Assembly: GCA_964433555.1 (NCBI GenBank)
Contig: CAYSRG010000008.1
Coordinates: 16,134 to 80,133 of the forward strand
DNA length: 64,000 bases
Direction: 5' to 3'
DNA from: Stramentimicrobium sp964433555
GTDB taxonomy: Bacteria; Atribacterota; Phoenicimicrobiia; Phoenicimicrobiales; Stramentimicrobiaceae
The notes beneath the pieces are model-generated. The model ran no database searches and had not been told where the DNA came from. It saw only the letters and a program-made list of their open reading frames with translations. Of this stretch, positions 25,770 through 34,884 are shown piece by piece. Each line of letters begins with the position of its first letter. Within the stretch, counting starts at the first letter, position 1. A program made the translations under genes and the position numbers.

Positions 25770-26429
25770 ATGGGTATGCTATTAAGTGACAAAGCTTATT
25801 CTATAATCAAAAAGAAGATTAATCAGTGCGATGGTCAGTATCTAAGTGTAAGAAAATTATCCAAGGAAATAAATATAGGCTATAGCCCGGTAAGAGAAGC
25901 CTGTAATCGTTTGAGTCAGGAAGGGCTTATCAAGCAATTACCAGGTATTGGATATTATGTACCCAAAGTGAAAGAAAGATATTTCACAGAGGTATTTGAA
26001 TATCGAAGACTTGTTGGTTGCTATGTCTTTGAACAGATATTTTCTTCCTTAACCCAAGAACATGTAGATATACTTTCAGAATATAATGAAAATATGATTA
26101 AGTATTTGAAAAAGAAAGACATTCAAAATTTCCACAAATATGATAAGAAATTCCACCTGCTGTTTTTTCACCTCTATAATAATTCCATTTTTATCAATCA
26201 GATGAACAATATTATGGATCGGAGTTACTATTGTTCCTATAAAACCGTAGATAGCGTGGATAAGGATAAGAATATAAATGCTATCGAAGAGCACAAAGAG
26301 ATTATTAAATATATTGGCCTACATGATAAAGAAATGGCAATTAGAAAATATATAGAGCATATGGATAATAATGAAGCAAGAATAAAAGAGGGATATATTA
26401 ATAAGCTAGAAAAGAGTTTTCTTATCTAA
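25770..26429 (+). CDS. GntR-family transcriptional regulator (FCD-like)
   Basis: A 219-residue regulator: winged helix-turn-helix in residues 1-75 (YLSVRKLSKEINIGYSPVRE then ACNRLSQEGLIKQLPGIGYYV), followed by an all-helical ligand domain. The FCD-type residues are less regular than in the first regulator of the window, but NFHKYDKKFHLLFFHLYNN provides the His/Asp-rich helix. It heads the second catabolic locus and shares its orientation, so it probably controls those genes in response to their substrate. RBS AAGGAG. A GntR with a divergent C-terminal domain is the only real uncertainty. Confidence 0.8.
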   Translation: MGMLLSDKAYSIIKKKINQCDGQYLSVRKLSKEINIGYSPVREACNRLSQEGLIKQLPGIGYYVPKVKERYFTEVFEYRRLVGCYVFEQIFSSLTQEHVDILSEYNENMIKYLKKKDIQNFHKYDKKFHLLFFHLYNNSIFINQMNNIMDRSYYCSYKTVDSVDKDKNINAIEEHKEIIKYIGLHDKEMAIRKYIEHMDNNEARIKEGYINKLEKSFLI

Positions 26430-26484
26430 CAAAGCAAAATAGTTTAAAGATGCCTGCAATATAAAAAAGAAAGGTGAGTATTAG

Positions 26485-27168
26485 ATGATACATGTTATTA
26501 CCAGTATACCGAGGGTATCAAAAGAAATCGTTGAAAAGTTTAGAAAAATTTCTGTAGCTACCGTTTACGAAGCTTCTGGCAAAAAGGGTTTTGTTGATTC
26601 TAAGATAAAGCCATTAGCTAATGGAATAAAGATATGTGGTCCAGCTTTTACTGTTCAATGTAGTCCAGGTGATAATCTTATGTTACATAAGGCATTAGCT
26701 ATATCCTGTTCGGGTGATGTGATAGTTGCTACTGTAGGAAATGAATATGACTATGGCTATTGGGGTGATTTAATGGCTACTCAGGCTCAAGTGAAAGGAT
26801 TAGAAGGATTGGCTATTGATGGATGTGTGAGAGATTCGGAAGATATGATAGAGCAGGGATTTAAAGTATTTTGTAGAGGAACCTGTATTAAGGGTACAGT
26901 CAAGAAAACACTCGGTTTGATAAATTATCCTATTAATTTTGGTGGAGTAACCGTTAGTCCTGGTGACCTGATTTTGGGAGATGATGATGGAATGGTTATC
27001 GTAAAACACGAAGAGTGCGCAGAAGTATTAGTTAAATCTTTAGAGAGAGTACAGAAAGAAAAGGTAAAGACGCAAGCCCTAAAGTCAGGAGTGACCAGTG
27101 TGGAATATAACAAATTAGATGAAGTGTTCAAATCTTTAGGTTTAATAGAGGAAGATCCTAATGATTAA
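26485..27168 (+). CDS. RraA family protein (HMG/CHA aldolase-like)
   Basis: The 227 residues contain the RraA/aldolase core: VATVYEASGKKG, the GPAFTVQCSPGDNLMLHKAL motif and LEGLAIDGCVRDSEDMIEQG, where the Gly-x-x-Arg-Asp side chains bind a divalent metal and oxaloacetate-like substrates. Family members are either 4-hydroxy-4-methyl-2-oxoglutarate aldolases and oxaloacetate decarboxylases or the RNase E inhibitor RraA. The catabolic neighbours favour the aldolase/decarboxylase role. The stop overlaps the start of the Ldh2 gene by 8 bases, showing translational coupling. Confidence 0.82.
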   Translation: MIHVITSIPRVSKEIVEKFRKISVATVYEASGKKGFVDSKIKPLANGIKICGPAFTVQCSPGDNLMLHKALAISCSGDVIVATVGNEYDYGYWGDLMATQAQVKGLEGLAIDGCVRDSEDMIEQGFKVFCRGTCIKGTVKKTLGLINYPINFGGVTVSPGDLILGDDDGMVIVKHEECAEVLVKSLERVQKEKVKTQALKSGVTSVEYNKLDEVFKSLGLIEEDPND

Positions 27169-28195
27169 AGAAGAACAGCTCAAAAAGATTGCTTCTGAAA
27201 TATTAAAAGCTTACGGAGAGAGTGAAACAAATGCTTCATTAGCTGCTGACTGCTTAGTAAAGGCAGATTTGAGAGGTATTTCTACCCATGGAACCTACTT
27301 GTTAATTCCCATTTTTGATCGTATTCAAGCCGGTATGATAAGTATTCCTACTAAAATTGATATTATTAAAGAAAAAGGTGCAGTTACTATAATGGACGGA
27401 GGAAATGGCTTAGGTCAATTAGCAGCCAGAAGAGCAATGGAAATAAGTGTTGAGAAGGCAAAGGATTCTGGTATTGCCACCACATCTGTTAAAAATGCTA
27501 ATAATATTAGTTTCTTAGGATATTATACCGAAATAGCTTCCAGAGCTGGTATGATAGGCATAGCTGCCTGTAATGCCGCTCCTGCCATAGCTCCCTGGGG
27601 AAGCAGGGAAGCTTTCATTGGTACCAATCCTTTTTCTATATCCATTCCAGCAAAAAATAGAAGAACAATTCTTTTAGATATGTCATCCAGTCTTGTGGCA
27701 CGAGGGAAAATCCGACAAGCTTTTAGAAACAAGAAATCCATTCCCTTGAATTGGGCTTTAGATGCGGAAGGAAATCCAACCACCAATCCTGAGGAGGCAT
27801 TAAAGGGTACTTTGCTTCCTATTGCAGGACCTAAAGGTTCTGGTCTGGCAATAATTATTGATATTTTGACTGGAATGCTTTCTGGTTCTAAATACGGGAC
27901 TGAGGTAAAAACCTTTCACAAATTAGAAGGGGAAACCGGGGTAGGTATGTTTTGCGTGGCAATCAATATTGGATACTTTCTTAATTTAGAAGAGTTTCTT
28001 TCTCAGGTGGATCACTATATTGATTCTGTGAAAAATTTGAAAAAGGTAAAAGATATTTCAGAGATATATTTACCTGGTGAGATAGAATTCCTGAAAGAAG
28101 AAAAAGCAAAAAATGAAGGTATCGAACTTGCCTTATCCACTGCAGAAAAGTTGAACGATATTTTATCTGAGATAGGTAGTAAACTGAGATTATAG
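27161..28195 (+). CDS. Ldh2 family NAD(P)-dependent dehydrogenase (second copy)
   Basis: The 344 residues show the same family segments as the gene at 13443: LRGISTHGTYLLIPIFDRIQ (His in the conserved position but Ser-Thr in place of Asp-Ser), GGNGLGQLAARRAME, APWGSREAFIGTNPFSISIP and GPKGSGLAIIIDILTG. It likely interconverts a 2-hydroxy acid and 2-oxo acid, which would suit a 2-oxo acid aldolase (RraA) encoded upstream. The two copies are clearly diverged paralogues and belong to different catabolic loci, so they probably act on different substrates. Confidence 0.85.
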   Translation: MIKEEQLKKIASEILKAYGESETNASLAADCLVKADLRGISTHGTYLLIPIFDRIQAGMISIPTKIDIIKEKGAVTIMDGGNGLGQLAARRAMEISVEKAKDSGIATTSVKNANNISFLGYYTEIASRAGMIGIAACNAAPAIAPWGSREAFIGTNPFSISIPAKNRRTILLDMSSSLVARGKIRQAFRNKKSIPLNWALDAEGNPTTNPEEALKGTLLPIAGPKGSGLAIIIDILTGMLSGSKYGTEVKTFHKLEGETGVGMFCVAINIGYFLNLEEFLSQVDHYIDSVKNLKKVKDISEIYLPGEIEFLKEEKAKNEGIELALSTAEKLNDILSEIGSKLRL

Positions 28196-28222
28196 AATTT
28201 AACAGGAAGGGAGCTGGTATCC

Positions 28223-28969
28223 ATGCAAATTAAAGACTGTGTGGCAATTGTTACCGGAGCAGGAAAGGGATTGGGTAAATCCATTGCAGAGAAGTTTTTT
28301 CAGGAAGGTGCCTTGCTGGCCTTATTTGATATCCAATATGATTTAATTGATCATCTGGCTCGGGAATTAGATTCTTCCAAAGAAAAAGTTATCGCAATTA
28401 AAGCTGATGTGACTGATGAAAATATCATTAAAAAGGCCATGCAAATAGTTTATGAAAAGTTTGGCAGGATTGACATCCTGGTGAACAATGCTGGAATTTC
28501 TTTACATAGACCAATAAAAGAAATGTCATTAGAAGATTTTAATCTGGTAATCAAGGTAAATTTGAATGGTACCTTTATCTGTAGCAAGAGTGTCATCCCT
28601 TATATGGAAAAACAAAAAAGAGGCAAGATTGTGAATATAGCTTCTTTAGGAGGGAGAACGGGGCGTCCGGGAGTAGGCGTAAACTATGCTGCTTCCAAAG
28701 CAGGTATTATTGGTTTAACCCAGACCTTAGCGCGAGAACTTGGTCCAAGTGGAATTTATGTAAATTCAATTTGTCCCGGTCCCATTTTAACCGAACAAAC
28801 CAAACAGTATTCGGCAGAGGTTTTTGCCAGCTGGAATATAGGCCGAGCCATCCAACAGGATGGTTTACCAGAGGATATTGCTAATGCCGCAGTATTCTTA
28901 TCTTCTAATAAATCGGATTGGATTACCGGTATCTCGCTTGATGTAAATGGTGGAATATTAATAAAATAA
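28223..28969 (+). CDS. Short-chain dehydrogenase/reductase (FabG-like)
   Basis: A 248-residue classical SDR. The cofactor motif is TGAGKGLGKSIAEKF (residues 11-25), NNAGIS follows strand 4, and the catalytic set is Ser (VNIASLGG), Tyr and Lys (NYAASKAGI). The acidic Asp after strand 2 (LFDIQYD) favours NAD(H) over NADP(H). The C-terminus ISLDVNGGILI is typical. FabG is the closest generic label, but the location after RraA and Ldh2 genes suggests oxidation of a sugar-acid or hydroxy-acid intermediate. RBS GGAAGGGAG. Confidence 0.85.
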   Translation: MQIKDCVAIVTGAGKGLGKSIAEKFFQEGALLALFDIQYDLIDHLARELDSSKEKVIAIKADVTDENIIKKAMQIVYEKFGRIDILVNNAGISLHRPIKEMSLEDFNLVIKVNLNGTFICSKSVIPYMEKQKRGKIVNIASLGGRTGRPGVGVNYAASKAGIIGLTQTLARELGPSGIYVNSICPGPILTEQTKQYSAEVFASWNIGRAIQQDGLPEDIANAAVFLSSNKSDWITGISLDVNGGILIK

Positions 28970-28989
28970 TATTATATGGAGGAAACAAT

Positions 28990-29349
28990 ATGTCACAAGT
29001 GAAAGTTGTTCGTATTAAGGATGTAAAGGGAATAAGGAGGGATCCTCCAAGAACATCATGGATATTAGTATCTGAAAAAACTGTAGGAGCAAAAAATATT
29101 GCTATGGGTATTAACGAAACCTATCCCGATGGAATGGTTCCGGAACACAAGCATGACCTTGAAGAAGAAGTAATGTACTTTATGTCAGGGAATGGAAAAT
29201 TTGTTACTGAAGATGAGGAAATTGATTTATACCCTGGAACTGTTATATATAATCCTCCTGGTAAATCACATAAAATTTTAAACACCGGAGATGAGGTCTT
29301 GCGATTTGTCTGGATTTATTCTCCTCAGTTACCGAGTCATAAAAAATAG
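28990..29349 (+). CDS. Single-domain cupin
   Basis: A 119-residue beta-barrel protein with the two cupin motifs: PDGMVPEHKHDLEEEVMYFMSG (His-x-His and Glu metal ligands) and PPGKSHKILNTGDEVLRFVW (His). Such small cupins act as isomerases, dioxygenases or ligand-binding helpers; sequence alone does not decide. It starts 20 bases after the SDR gene behind TGGAGG and is part of the same operon. Confidence 0.8.
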   Translation: MSQVKVVRIKDVKGIRRDPPRTSWILVSEKTVGAKNIAMGINETYPDGMVPEHKHDLEEEVMYFMSGNGKFVTEDEEIDLYPGTVIYNPPGKSHKILNTGDEVLRFVWIYSPQLPSHKK

Positions 29350-29439
29350 AATTAAAGATATAAATATTAATATAAAATAAATAAAATATAATAAAATCTA
29401 TATCAGTATGCTGAAATTAAAAGAAGGAGTAAAGAGAGA

Positions 29440-30405
29440 ATGAGTAAGTGGAGTTTACCTCCCAAGGGAGGCCATATGGAAAAACCGGATAAGATTTATT
29501 TTCAGACTATGACTAAAAAGGATGTAGAGGAAAGACTCAAAAAAAATGATATACTTCTTATCCCTTTGGGATCTACAGAAAATCATGGAGATGCCCAACC
29601 TTACGGTGAGGATACCTTTATTGTTACTCGTATGTGTGAACTAATTGCTCAGAAAACCGGGTGCACAGTAAGCGAGCCAGTCTGGTTTGCTTCTCATCCC
29701 TTTTCTCATTTAGGGCAGAAAGGAACTGTTCCTATTCCCGATGAGGTGAATGCTGCCTATATGAGAGCAATTATTACTGGTTTTTGGAATGCAGGTTTTC
29801 GGAAACAAATTATTATGAGCAGTCACGGTCAGGAATACATAATCCCTTCTGCTATTCAGGAATGGGGGAAGAGGTATCAAGTGCCAGCAGTCATTATCTT
29901 CCTGGACGTGCCCAAAATTATGGGAGTGGGCTTAATGGATAAAGCTCATGGTGGAGAATTTGAAACTGTATTCCGGCATGGAGATGAGGCAGAAAATTCC
30001 ATCTGTCTGGCCTTATTCCCGGAATTCGTCCAGATGGAGAATGCCGTAGATACCAAAACCTGGGGATTTTTACCGGAAGGACATATTGATAAGGGAGGAG
30101 ATATTTATGGTTGTCCCATACCCGGTCAGAGTCATATTGGTGGTGGTGGAATTGAATGCGTCATATATCCAGAAGGAGTTTTAGGGAAACCCTCACTGGC
30201 TAAAGCGGGGAAAGCCGTTAAAGCAATTGAAACATATCTGGATTATGTTGTTAAACTGCACGATGATATCCTGGAAAAGTTTCCATCGGGAGTTTTGCCA
30301 GAAGCAAAATATATGACCCAACGCGATAAAGAAGAGATAGATAAATTACTTAAAGGACCTTCTGACGGAGGGAAGCACATTTATACTATTGCCTGGCCCT
30401 GCTGA
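29440..30405 (+). CDS. Creatininase family protein (metal-dependent amidohydrolase)
   Basis: The hallmark LLIPLGSTENHGDAQPYGEDTF (in two parts: LLIPLGSTENHG and DAQPYGEDTF) provides Glu, His and Asp metal ligands as in creatininase. Further ligand regions are MSSHGQEYIIPS and GDEAENSICLALFPE. At 321 residues it is longer than typical creatininases (about 250). The family opens cyclic amides such as creatinine, or acts on FAPy-type deamination and mycofactocin-like substrates. It may hydrolyse a lactam or amide imported by the neighbouring TRAP system. Start at ATG 29440 with AGAAGGAG upstream. Confidence 0.8.
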   Translation: MSKWSLPPKGGHMEKPDKIYFQTMTKKDVEERLKKNDILLIPLGSTENHGDAQPYGEDTFIVTRMCELIAQKTGCTVSEPVWFASHPFSHLGQKGTVPIPDEVNAAYMRAIITGFWNAGFRKQIIMSSHGQEYIIPSAIQEWGKRYQVPAVIIFLDVPKIMGVGLMDKAHGGEFETVFRHGDEAENSICLALFPEFVQMENAVDTKTWGFLPEGHIDKGGDIYGCPIPGQSHIGGGGIECVIYPEGVLGKPSLAKAGKAVKAIETYLDYVVKLHDDILEKFPSGVLPEAKYMTQRDKEEIDKLLKGPSDGGKHIYTIAWPC

Positions 30406-30479
30406 TTTAAAATTATTCAATTTATCTTTTTAACTGGCTCATGTAATAATAACTCCAAAAGGTAATCAAGGACAGAAAG

Positions 30480-30500
30480 AGGAGGTGATTGATGTTATAA
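30480..30500 (+). promoter_or_regulatory. Strong Shine-Dalgarno with minimal ORF ATG-TTA-TAA upstream of dctP
   Basis: AGGAGGTGAT, a ten-base anti-SD complement, is followed with 5-base spacing (from AGGAGGT) by ATG TTA TAA. The true dctP start, with its own AAGGAGG, is 64 bases further on. It has the same design as 21052-21072. Confidence 0.5.
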
Positions 30501-30564
30501 TATATTAATAAATGGTTTGGGAAGTATTTCAATTTATGGTAAATAAATTAAGGAGGATAGTCAA

Positions 30565-31560
30565 ATGAAAAAACTGATAGTCTCAATATTCATTATTTTA
30601 ATGATGATGATGGTTCTAATAGCCGCAGGAGAAGCAAAAAACTTTGTTTTGGATTATAACCAGCTGGAACCTGAAGAGCATCCGCAGGGAGTTACTTTAA
30701 CAAAGTTTAAAGAAAAAATTGAAGAACTTTCCGGGGGAACAATTAAAATAAATGCCTATTACAGCGGCTCTCTGTTCACTCAGGAAGGGGAAGTGACTGC
30801 ATTAATGGCTGGTGATCTGGATATGTCCACACTGGCATTCCAGGATATGGGTCCCTATCTACCAGCCGCCAGTATGTTTGCTGCCCCATACATTTTTACC
30901 AGCTATGAACATATGGAGAAAGTTTTCTCGTTAGATTCAGAAGTTGCCAAAGACTTTTACCAGATGGTATCTGATGCCTGCGGTTATACACCCTTGGCAG
31001 CCATGACGCAGGGACAACGATGCATCAATACGAAGTCGGAGAAACCGATCATGACGCCGGAGGACATGAAGGGAATGATTCTGAGAATGCCCAATGCACC
31101 TGACTGGATTCATGCAGGTACTTCCCTTGGTGCCAGCGTTACACCGATTGCCTACTCTGAAGTTTATACAGCCTTGCAAACCGGCACGGTTGAGGCACAG
31201 GACAATCCATTACCCGGAACATATGCCATGAAGTTTTATGAAGTTACCAAGCAGATTGCACTTACTAAGCATATTATTGATGTAAAATTACTGGTCATCA
31301 ATAATGATGTTTGGAACGAGATGTCTGAAGTACAGCAGCTGGCGATGCGCGAAGCAGCACATTATGCCTGTGAAGAAGGCAGCAAGACCACCTACGCACA
31401 GGAGGCAGAATTGTTAGGCTTCATGGAAGATTATGGGATGATTATTACCAATCCAGATATAGAAGCATTCCAGAAATATTCTTATGAGTACTATGTAGAA
31501 AATGGCCTTACTGAGAGCTGGGATATGGATCTGTACAACCGTGTTCAAGCCATGAAGTAA
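30565..31560 (+). CDS. dctP: TRAP transporter substrate-binding protein DctP
   Basis: Receptor of a second TRAP system. Residues 1-24 are a signal peptide (MKKLIVSIFIILMMMMVLIA, then AGEA). The mature protein shows the DctP pattern: GVTLTKFKEKIEELSGGTIKI, the dicarboxylate-anchoring Arg region MKGMILRMPNAPDWIHAG, and SEVYTALQTGTVEAQDNPLP. The Arg in KGMILRMPN is the residue that normally pairs with the ligand carboxylate, so a small organic acid is expected. Followed by a stable intercistronic hairpin and then dctQ and dctM. G+C content seems slightly higher than in its neighbours. Confidence 0.9.
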   Translation: MKKLIVSIFIILMMMMVLIAAGEAKNFVLDYNQLEPEEHPQGVTLTKFKEKIEELSGGTIKINAYYSGSLFTQEGEVTALMAGDLDMSTLAFQDMGPYLPAASMFAAPYIFTSYEHMEKVFSLDSEVAKDFYQMVSDACGYTPLAAMTQGQRCINTKSEKPIMTPEDMKGMILRMPNAPDWIHAGTSLGASVTPIAYSEVYTALQTGTVEAQDNPLPGTYAMKFYEVTKQIALTKHIIDVKLLVINNDVWNEMSEVQQLAMREAAHYACEEGSKTTYAQEAELLGFMEDYGMIITNPDIEAFQKYSYEYYVENGLTESWDMDLYNRVQAMK

Positions 31561-31582
31561 CAATATAAAGATATTTTTTAAT

Positions 31583-31611
31583 AGGCAGGCGCTTCTCAGA
31601 AGCGCCTGTCT
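31583..31611. promoter_or_regulatory. Intercistronic hairpin between dctP and dctQ
   Basis: AGGCAGGCGCTT and AAGCGCCTGTCT form a 12-pair, G+C-rich stem (one G-U) with loop CTCAG, 22 bases after the dctP stop. No T-run follows directly. A stem here would protect the dctP mRNA end or attenuate read-through, giving more receptor than permease. Confidence 0.6.
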
Positions 31612-31648
31612 GAGATGATATCAGCATTTTTGATGAGAGGAATTAGCG

Positions 31649-32176
31649 ATGAGGGGACTAAAGAAAGCTGTTCGCTGGATTATAGATCTTTTTGAGGTGC
31701 ATATACCTATCGCTGTATTTATTATGTTATTTATTGTTTTTTTGATTAATGTTCTTTTTCGGTATGTAATCAGGAATCCTCAAAACTGGACTTTTGAATT
31801 TTCCGTGAATTCATTTGTGATTGTAGGCCTTTTAGGCGCCTGTACAGCCTATCGAAAAGAAGACCATGTGGTTTTTGATTTACTTTACAGCAGAATAAGC
31901 GAGAAAAGTAAGAATATTTTTCGAATTATTTCCTATGTTTTTATAATTATATTTTTCTCCCTGGCTATTCCAGGGTCTATCAGATATCTGATTAAACTCC
32001 GGGCAGTTACCTCAATTATGAAGATACCTCTCAAGATTATTTTTTCATCATTTCCGATTCTCCTGATTTCTACTGTCTTACGATCAGCATACCGCTTAGT
32101 ACTGGATATTAAATCGTTTAAGAACAAGACTTATATCCAGCTGTACAACAATAACGAAGAGGAGAAGATGATATGA
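31649..32176 (+). CDS. dctQ: TRAP transporter small permease DctQ
   Basis: A 175-residue protein with four hydrophobic segments. The segment PQNWTFEFSVNSFVIVGLLGACTAYRKEDH matches the conserved W-x-E-E/F and G-x-A-x-AYRxxxH region of DctQ proteins (written here across helix 2 and the following loop). It forms a membrane complex with DctM. Its stop overlaps the dctM start by 4 bases (ATGA), so the two are translationally coupled. Confidence 0.87.
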   Translation: MRGLKKAVRWIIDLFEVHIPIAVFIMLFIVFLINVLFRYVIRNPQNWTFEFSVNSFVIVGLLGACTAYRKEDHVVFDLLYSRISEKSKNIFRIISYVFIIIFFSLAIPGSIRYLIKLRAVTSIMKIPLKIIFSSFPILLISTVLRSAYRLVLDIKSFKNKTYIQLYNNNEEEKMI

Positions 32177-33456
32177 GCTGGTATCTTGTAATACCTTTTG
32201 GCTTTTTAATCATTGCCTTTATCATTCGTATGCCTATTGGTTTGGGTATGTTTGTGGGTTCAATTGCCTATTATTTAGCTAAGGGGATCAGCATTGGTTC
32301 ATTTGTTAATACAGTGTGTTATGGATTAACAAATTCATACATTCTAATTGCCATCCCACTTTTTGTATTTACTGCCAATGTAATGAATGCCAGTGAGGTT
32401 ACTGATAAGATATTTGATTTTGCCAGATCGGTTATAGGGCGTAAACACGGTGCAACTGGTTATGTTAATATACTGGCCTCTCTGATCTTTGCCGGGATGA
32501 CTGGAAGTGCAGTAGCAGATGCATCCGGGCTGGGAACATTGGAAATTGCACAGATGAAAAAAGAAGGATACGATATGCCTTTCTCCTGTGCCATAACAGC
32601 TGCTACTGCAGTTATCGGGCCTATCTTCCCACCCTCTATCCCATTTGTTATCTATGCTATGCTTTCTGGAGCCTCGGTAGGTAAGTTATTTATGGGCGGA
32701 ATGATTCCGGCAATTATTCTCTGTATCGTTATGGGAATCTATGTGTATTTTATTTCTAAGAAGCGCAATTATCCTATCGGAGCCAAGGTTACCTTTAGAC
32801 ATTTTTTAAGCAGCACAATACAGGCTGTACCCGCACTGATGACACCGGTTGTTCTTTTAATGGGAATATATACGGGCATTATGACTCCAACAGAGGCTGG
32901 GGCAGTTGCTGCTGCCTATACATTAGTTATTGCTTTTTTTATTTATCGAACTCTTGGTTTGAAAGACCTTGTGAAGATATTAGTAAACACAATACGAACA
33001 ACAGGAACTATTTTTTTAGTTATCGCGGGGGCATTCGGATTTTCCTTTATTGTTACAGCCGAGCAGGTTTCAAGGACAGTAGTGCAAGTAATGAGCAGTT
33101 TCGTAAGTAGTCCTCTTGTTTTTTTATTTTCAGTGAATATCTTATTCCTTATCCTTGGCGCTCTGGTAGATGTGAATGTTTCCGAACTCGTATTTATCCC
33201 GATTATCTTGCCACTGGTGAAGCACTTTAACATCGATCTGGTTCATTTTGGTGTAATGATTTGTCTGAACATGATGATTGGTCTCTTAACTCCCCCATTT
33301 GGGATGTTATTGTTCATAACAGCTGGTATTGGTAAGGTATCTATGAGGGATCTAATACGAGAAACAATGCCGCTTATAGCAGTATTACTTGTGGCACTGG
33401 CAATTATTACCTATATTCCAAAAACAGTATTACTCCTGACAAATTTGGTAAGATAG
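32173..33456 (+). CDS. dctM: TRAP transporter large permease DctM
   Basis: The transport channel of the second TRAP system, 427 residues with about 12 hydrophobic segments. Conserved DctM segments are LIAIPLFVFTANVMNASEV, then HGATGYVNILASLIFAGMTGSAVADASGLG, TAATAVIGPIFPPSIP and MMIGLLTPPFGMLLF. Uptake is sodium-driven in characterised relatives. With DctP and DctQ it completes a three-part system, in contrast to the fused TAXI permease at 8475. Confidence 0.9.
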   Translation: MSWYLVIPFGFLIIAFIIRMPIGLGMFVGSIAYYLAKGISIGSFVNTVCYGLTNSYILIAIPLFVFTANVMNASEVTDKIFDFARSVIGRKHGATGYVNILASLIFAGMTGSAVADASGLGTLEIAQMKKEGYDMPFSCAITAATAVIGPIFPPSIPFVIYAMLSGASVGKLFMGGMIPAIILCIVMGIYVYFISKKRNYPIGAKVTFRHFLSSTIQAVPALMTPVVLLMGIYTGIMTPTEAGAVAAAYTLVIAFFIYRTLGLKDLVKILVNTIRTTGTIFLVIAGAFGFSFIVTAEQVSRTVVQVMSSFVSSPLVFLFSVNILFLILGALVDVNVSELVFIPIILPLVKHFNIDLVHFGVMICLNMMIGLLTPPFGMLLFITAGIGKVSMRDLIRETMPLIAVLLVALAIITYIPKTVLLLTNLVR

Positions 33457-33627
33457 CATAAGAATACTTTCTAAGACTTATTAAATAAGGTCGCAAGATA
33501 TTTTTTACTAAGGTCATTCTAGGTGATAATTAAGTGTATAATCGCTTTTAACTATTCTTAAATTAGCCTTTTTTATAATTTAAAGTATAACAGTTTTAAG
33601 AATACGAAAAGTTGAGGTGATATTTAG

Positions 33628-34806
33628 ATGCGGTTAAGAGAAGATAAGGATTTAGACGAATTATTATCTTTTATTGAAGAATACATTGATCTTGAACATC
33701 AGCAAGAAGTAGAGATATTGCACGTGAAAGTTAACAAATTTAAACCAGTTCCTTTTTTACCTCTTTCCATATTACCTGAAGGAGGAGATTTTTTTCACTA
33801 TGATGAAGCAAGCAATCTATATCCCTACCAGGAAGCTTTTCATAATCCGGCAAAGATGATGTATAACGAACTGAAAAAAACAGTCTTTGCTGGTAGCATC
33901 TATGGCAGTGTTCAGATGAAGGATTATTTTCCTCTGCAGATTAGAAGCAATTACGGAATAGGCATTCTTGCTTCCCTGTTTGGTATGGAAACCAGGATTT
34001 TGAATGATATGTTACCCTTTGTCATACCTATTCAGGATAAAGATGAACTGAAAATAATCATTAAGTGTGGTATACCTGATTTTAAAACCGGTTTGGGACA
34101 AAGAGTCTATGATACCCACCAGTTTTATCATGAAAAATTAAAACAGTATCCTAAATGTGCCAGGGGAATCAAAATTACCCATCCTGATATGCAGGGACCT
34201 TTTGATATTGCCCATCAGATCATAGGGTCAGATATATTTCTCATGTTATATGATCAAAGGGATTTAATTCATGAATTATTGGAATTAATTACCCAAACCT
34301 ATATTCAGTTCCGAAAATTTATGGAAGACCATTATCACTTGAATGATAAAGCAGATCAAGAGATGATTTATATTCATGGAGATATCTGTTATGGTAAGGT
34401 GGTTATCAAAGATGATACTCCCCAGGTTTCTTTGTCTCCACAGATGTACGAAGAATTCAGTTGGCGTTATAACAAAAGAATTTTTGATGCGCTTAAAGGC
34501 ACCTATCACTGCTGCGGTAGAATCAATGACCATATCTATCACCTGTTGAATCAGAATATGAATGTCAAAGGAATAAATTATGGTAATCCGGAAAAGCATA
34601 ATATTAGGGATATCTATCAAAAAAATAAAGAGGAAAAAAGAGCCATTTACACCTGGGGATGGAATCAGGATTGGTCTTATCTTGAAAAAATTTTAAAAGA
34701 TGAGGAAATAAATACTGGAATAACACTGGCTTGTAAAGTAAAAGACATTGAAGAGGGAAAACGCATTCTCGGAAAGTATTTAGACCTATTTCATCAAAGA
34801 ATTTAA
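33628..34806 (+). CDS. Uroporphyrinogen decarboxylase (UroD) family protein, probable methyltransferase
   Basis: The 392-residue protein has the fold pattern of the UroD/MtaA superfamily: GIKITHPDMQGPFDIAHQIIGSDIF, YIHGDICYGKVVIKDDTPQVSLSPQMYEEF, and KGTYHCCGRINDHIYHLL, whose His-Cys-Cys could bind zinc as in corrinoid-dependent methyltransferases. No heme pathway genes are nearby, so a role as a methyltransferase acting on a methylated substrate or methyl-corrinoid protein is more likely than heme synthesis; no corrinoid protein gene lies in the window. RBS GAGGTGAT. A 171-base gap after dctM leaves its operon membership open. Confidence 0.75.
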   Translation: MRLREDKDLDELLSFIEEYIDLEHQQEVEILHVKVNKFKPVPFLPLSILPEGGDFFHYDEASNLYPYQEAFHNPAKMMYNELKKTVFAGSIYGSVQMKDYFPLQIRSNYGIGILASLFGMETRILNDMLPFVIPIQDKDELKIIIKCGIPDFKTGLGQRVYDTHQFYHEKLKQYPKCARGIKITHPDMQGPFDIAHQIIGSDIFLMLYDQRDLIHELLELITQTYIQFRKFMEDHYHLNDKADQEMIYIHGDICYGKVVIKDDTPQVSLSPQMYEEFSWRYNKRIFDALKGTYHCCGRINDHIYHLLNQNMNVKGINYGNPEKHNIRDIYQKNKEEKRAIYTWGWNQDWSYLEKILKDEEINTGITLACKVKDIEEGKRILGKYLDLFHQRI

Positions 34807-34884
34807 TAATTATCCGACAATATAGCTAGAAATAGATTAATTTGAATAATTTAAAATAACCCCCTATAGAAGGAGATAAACTAT

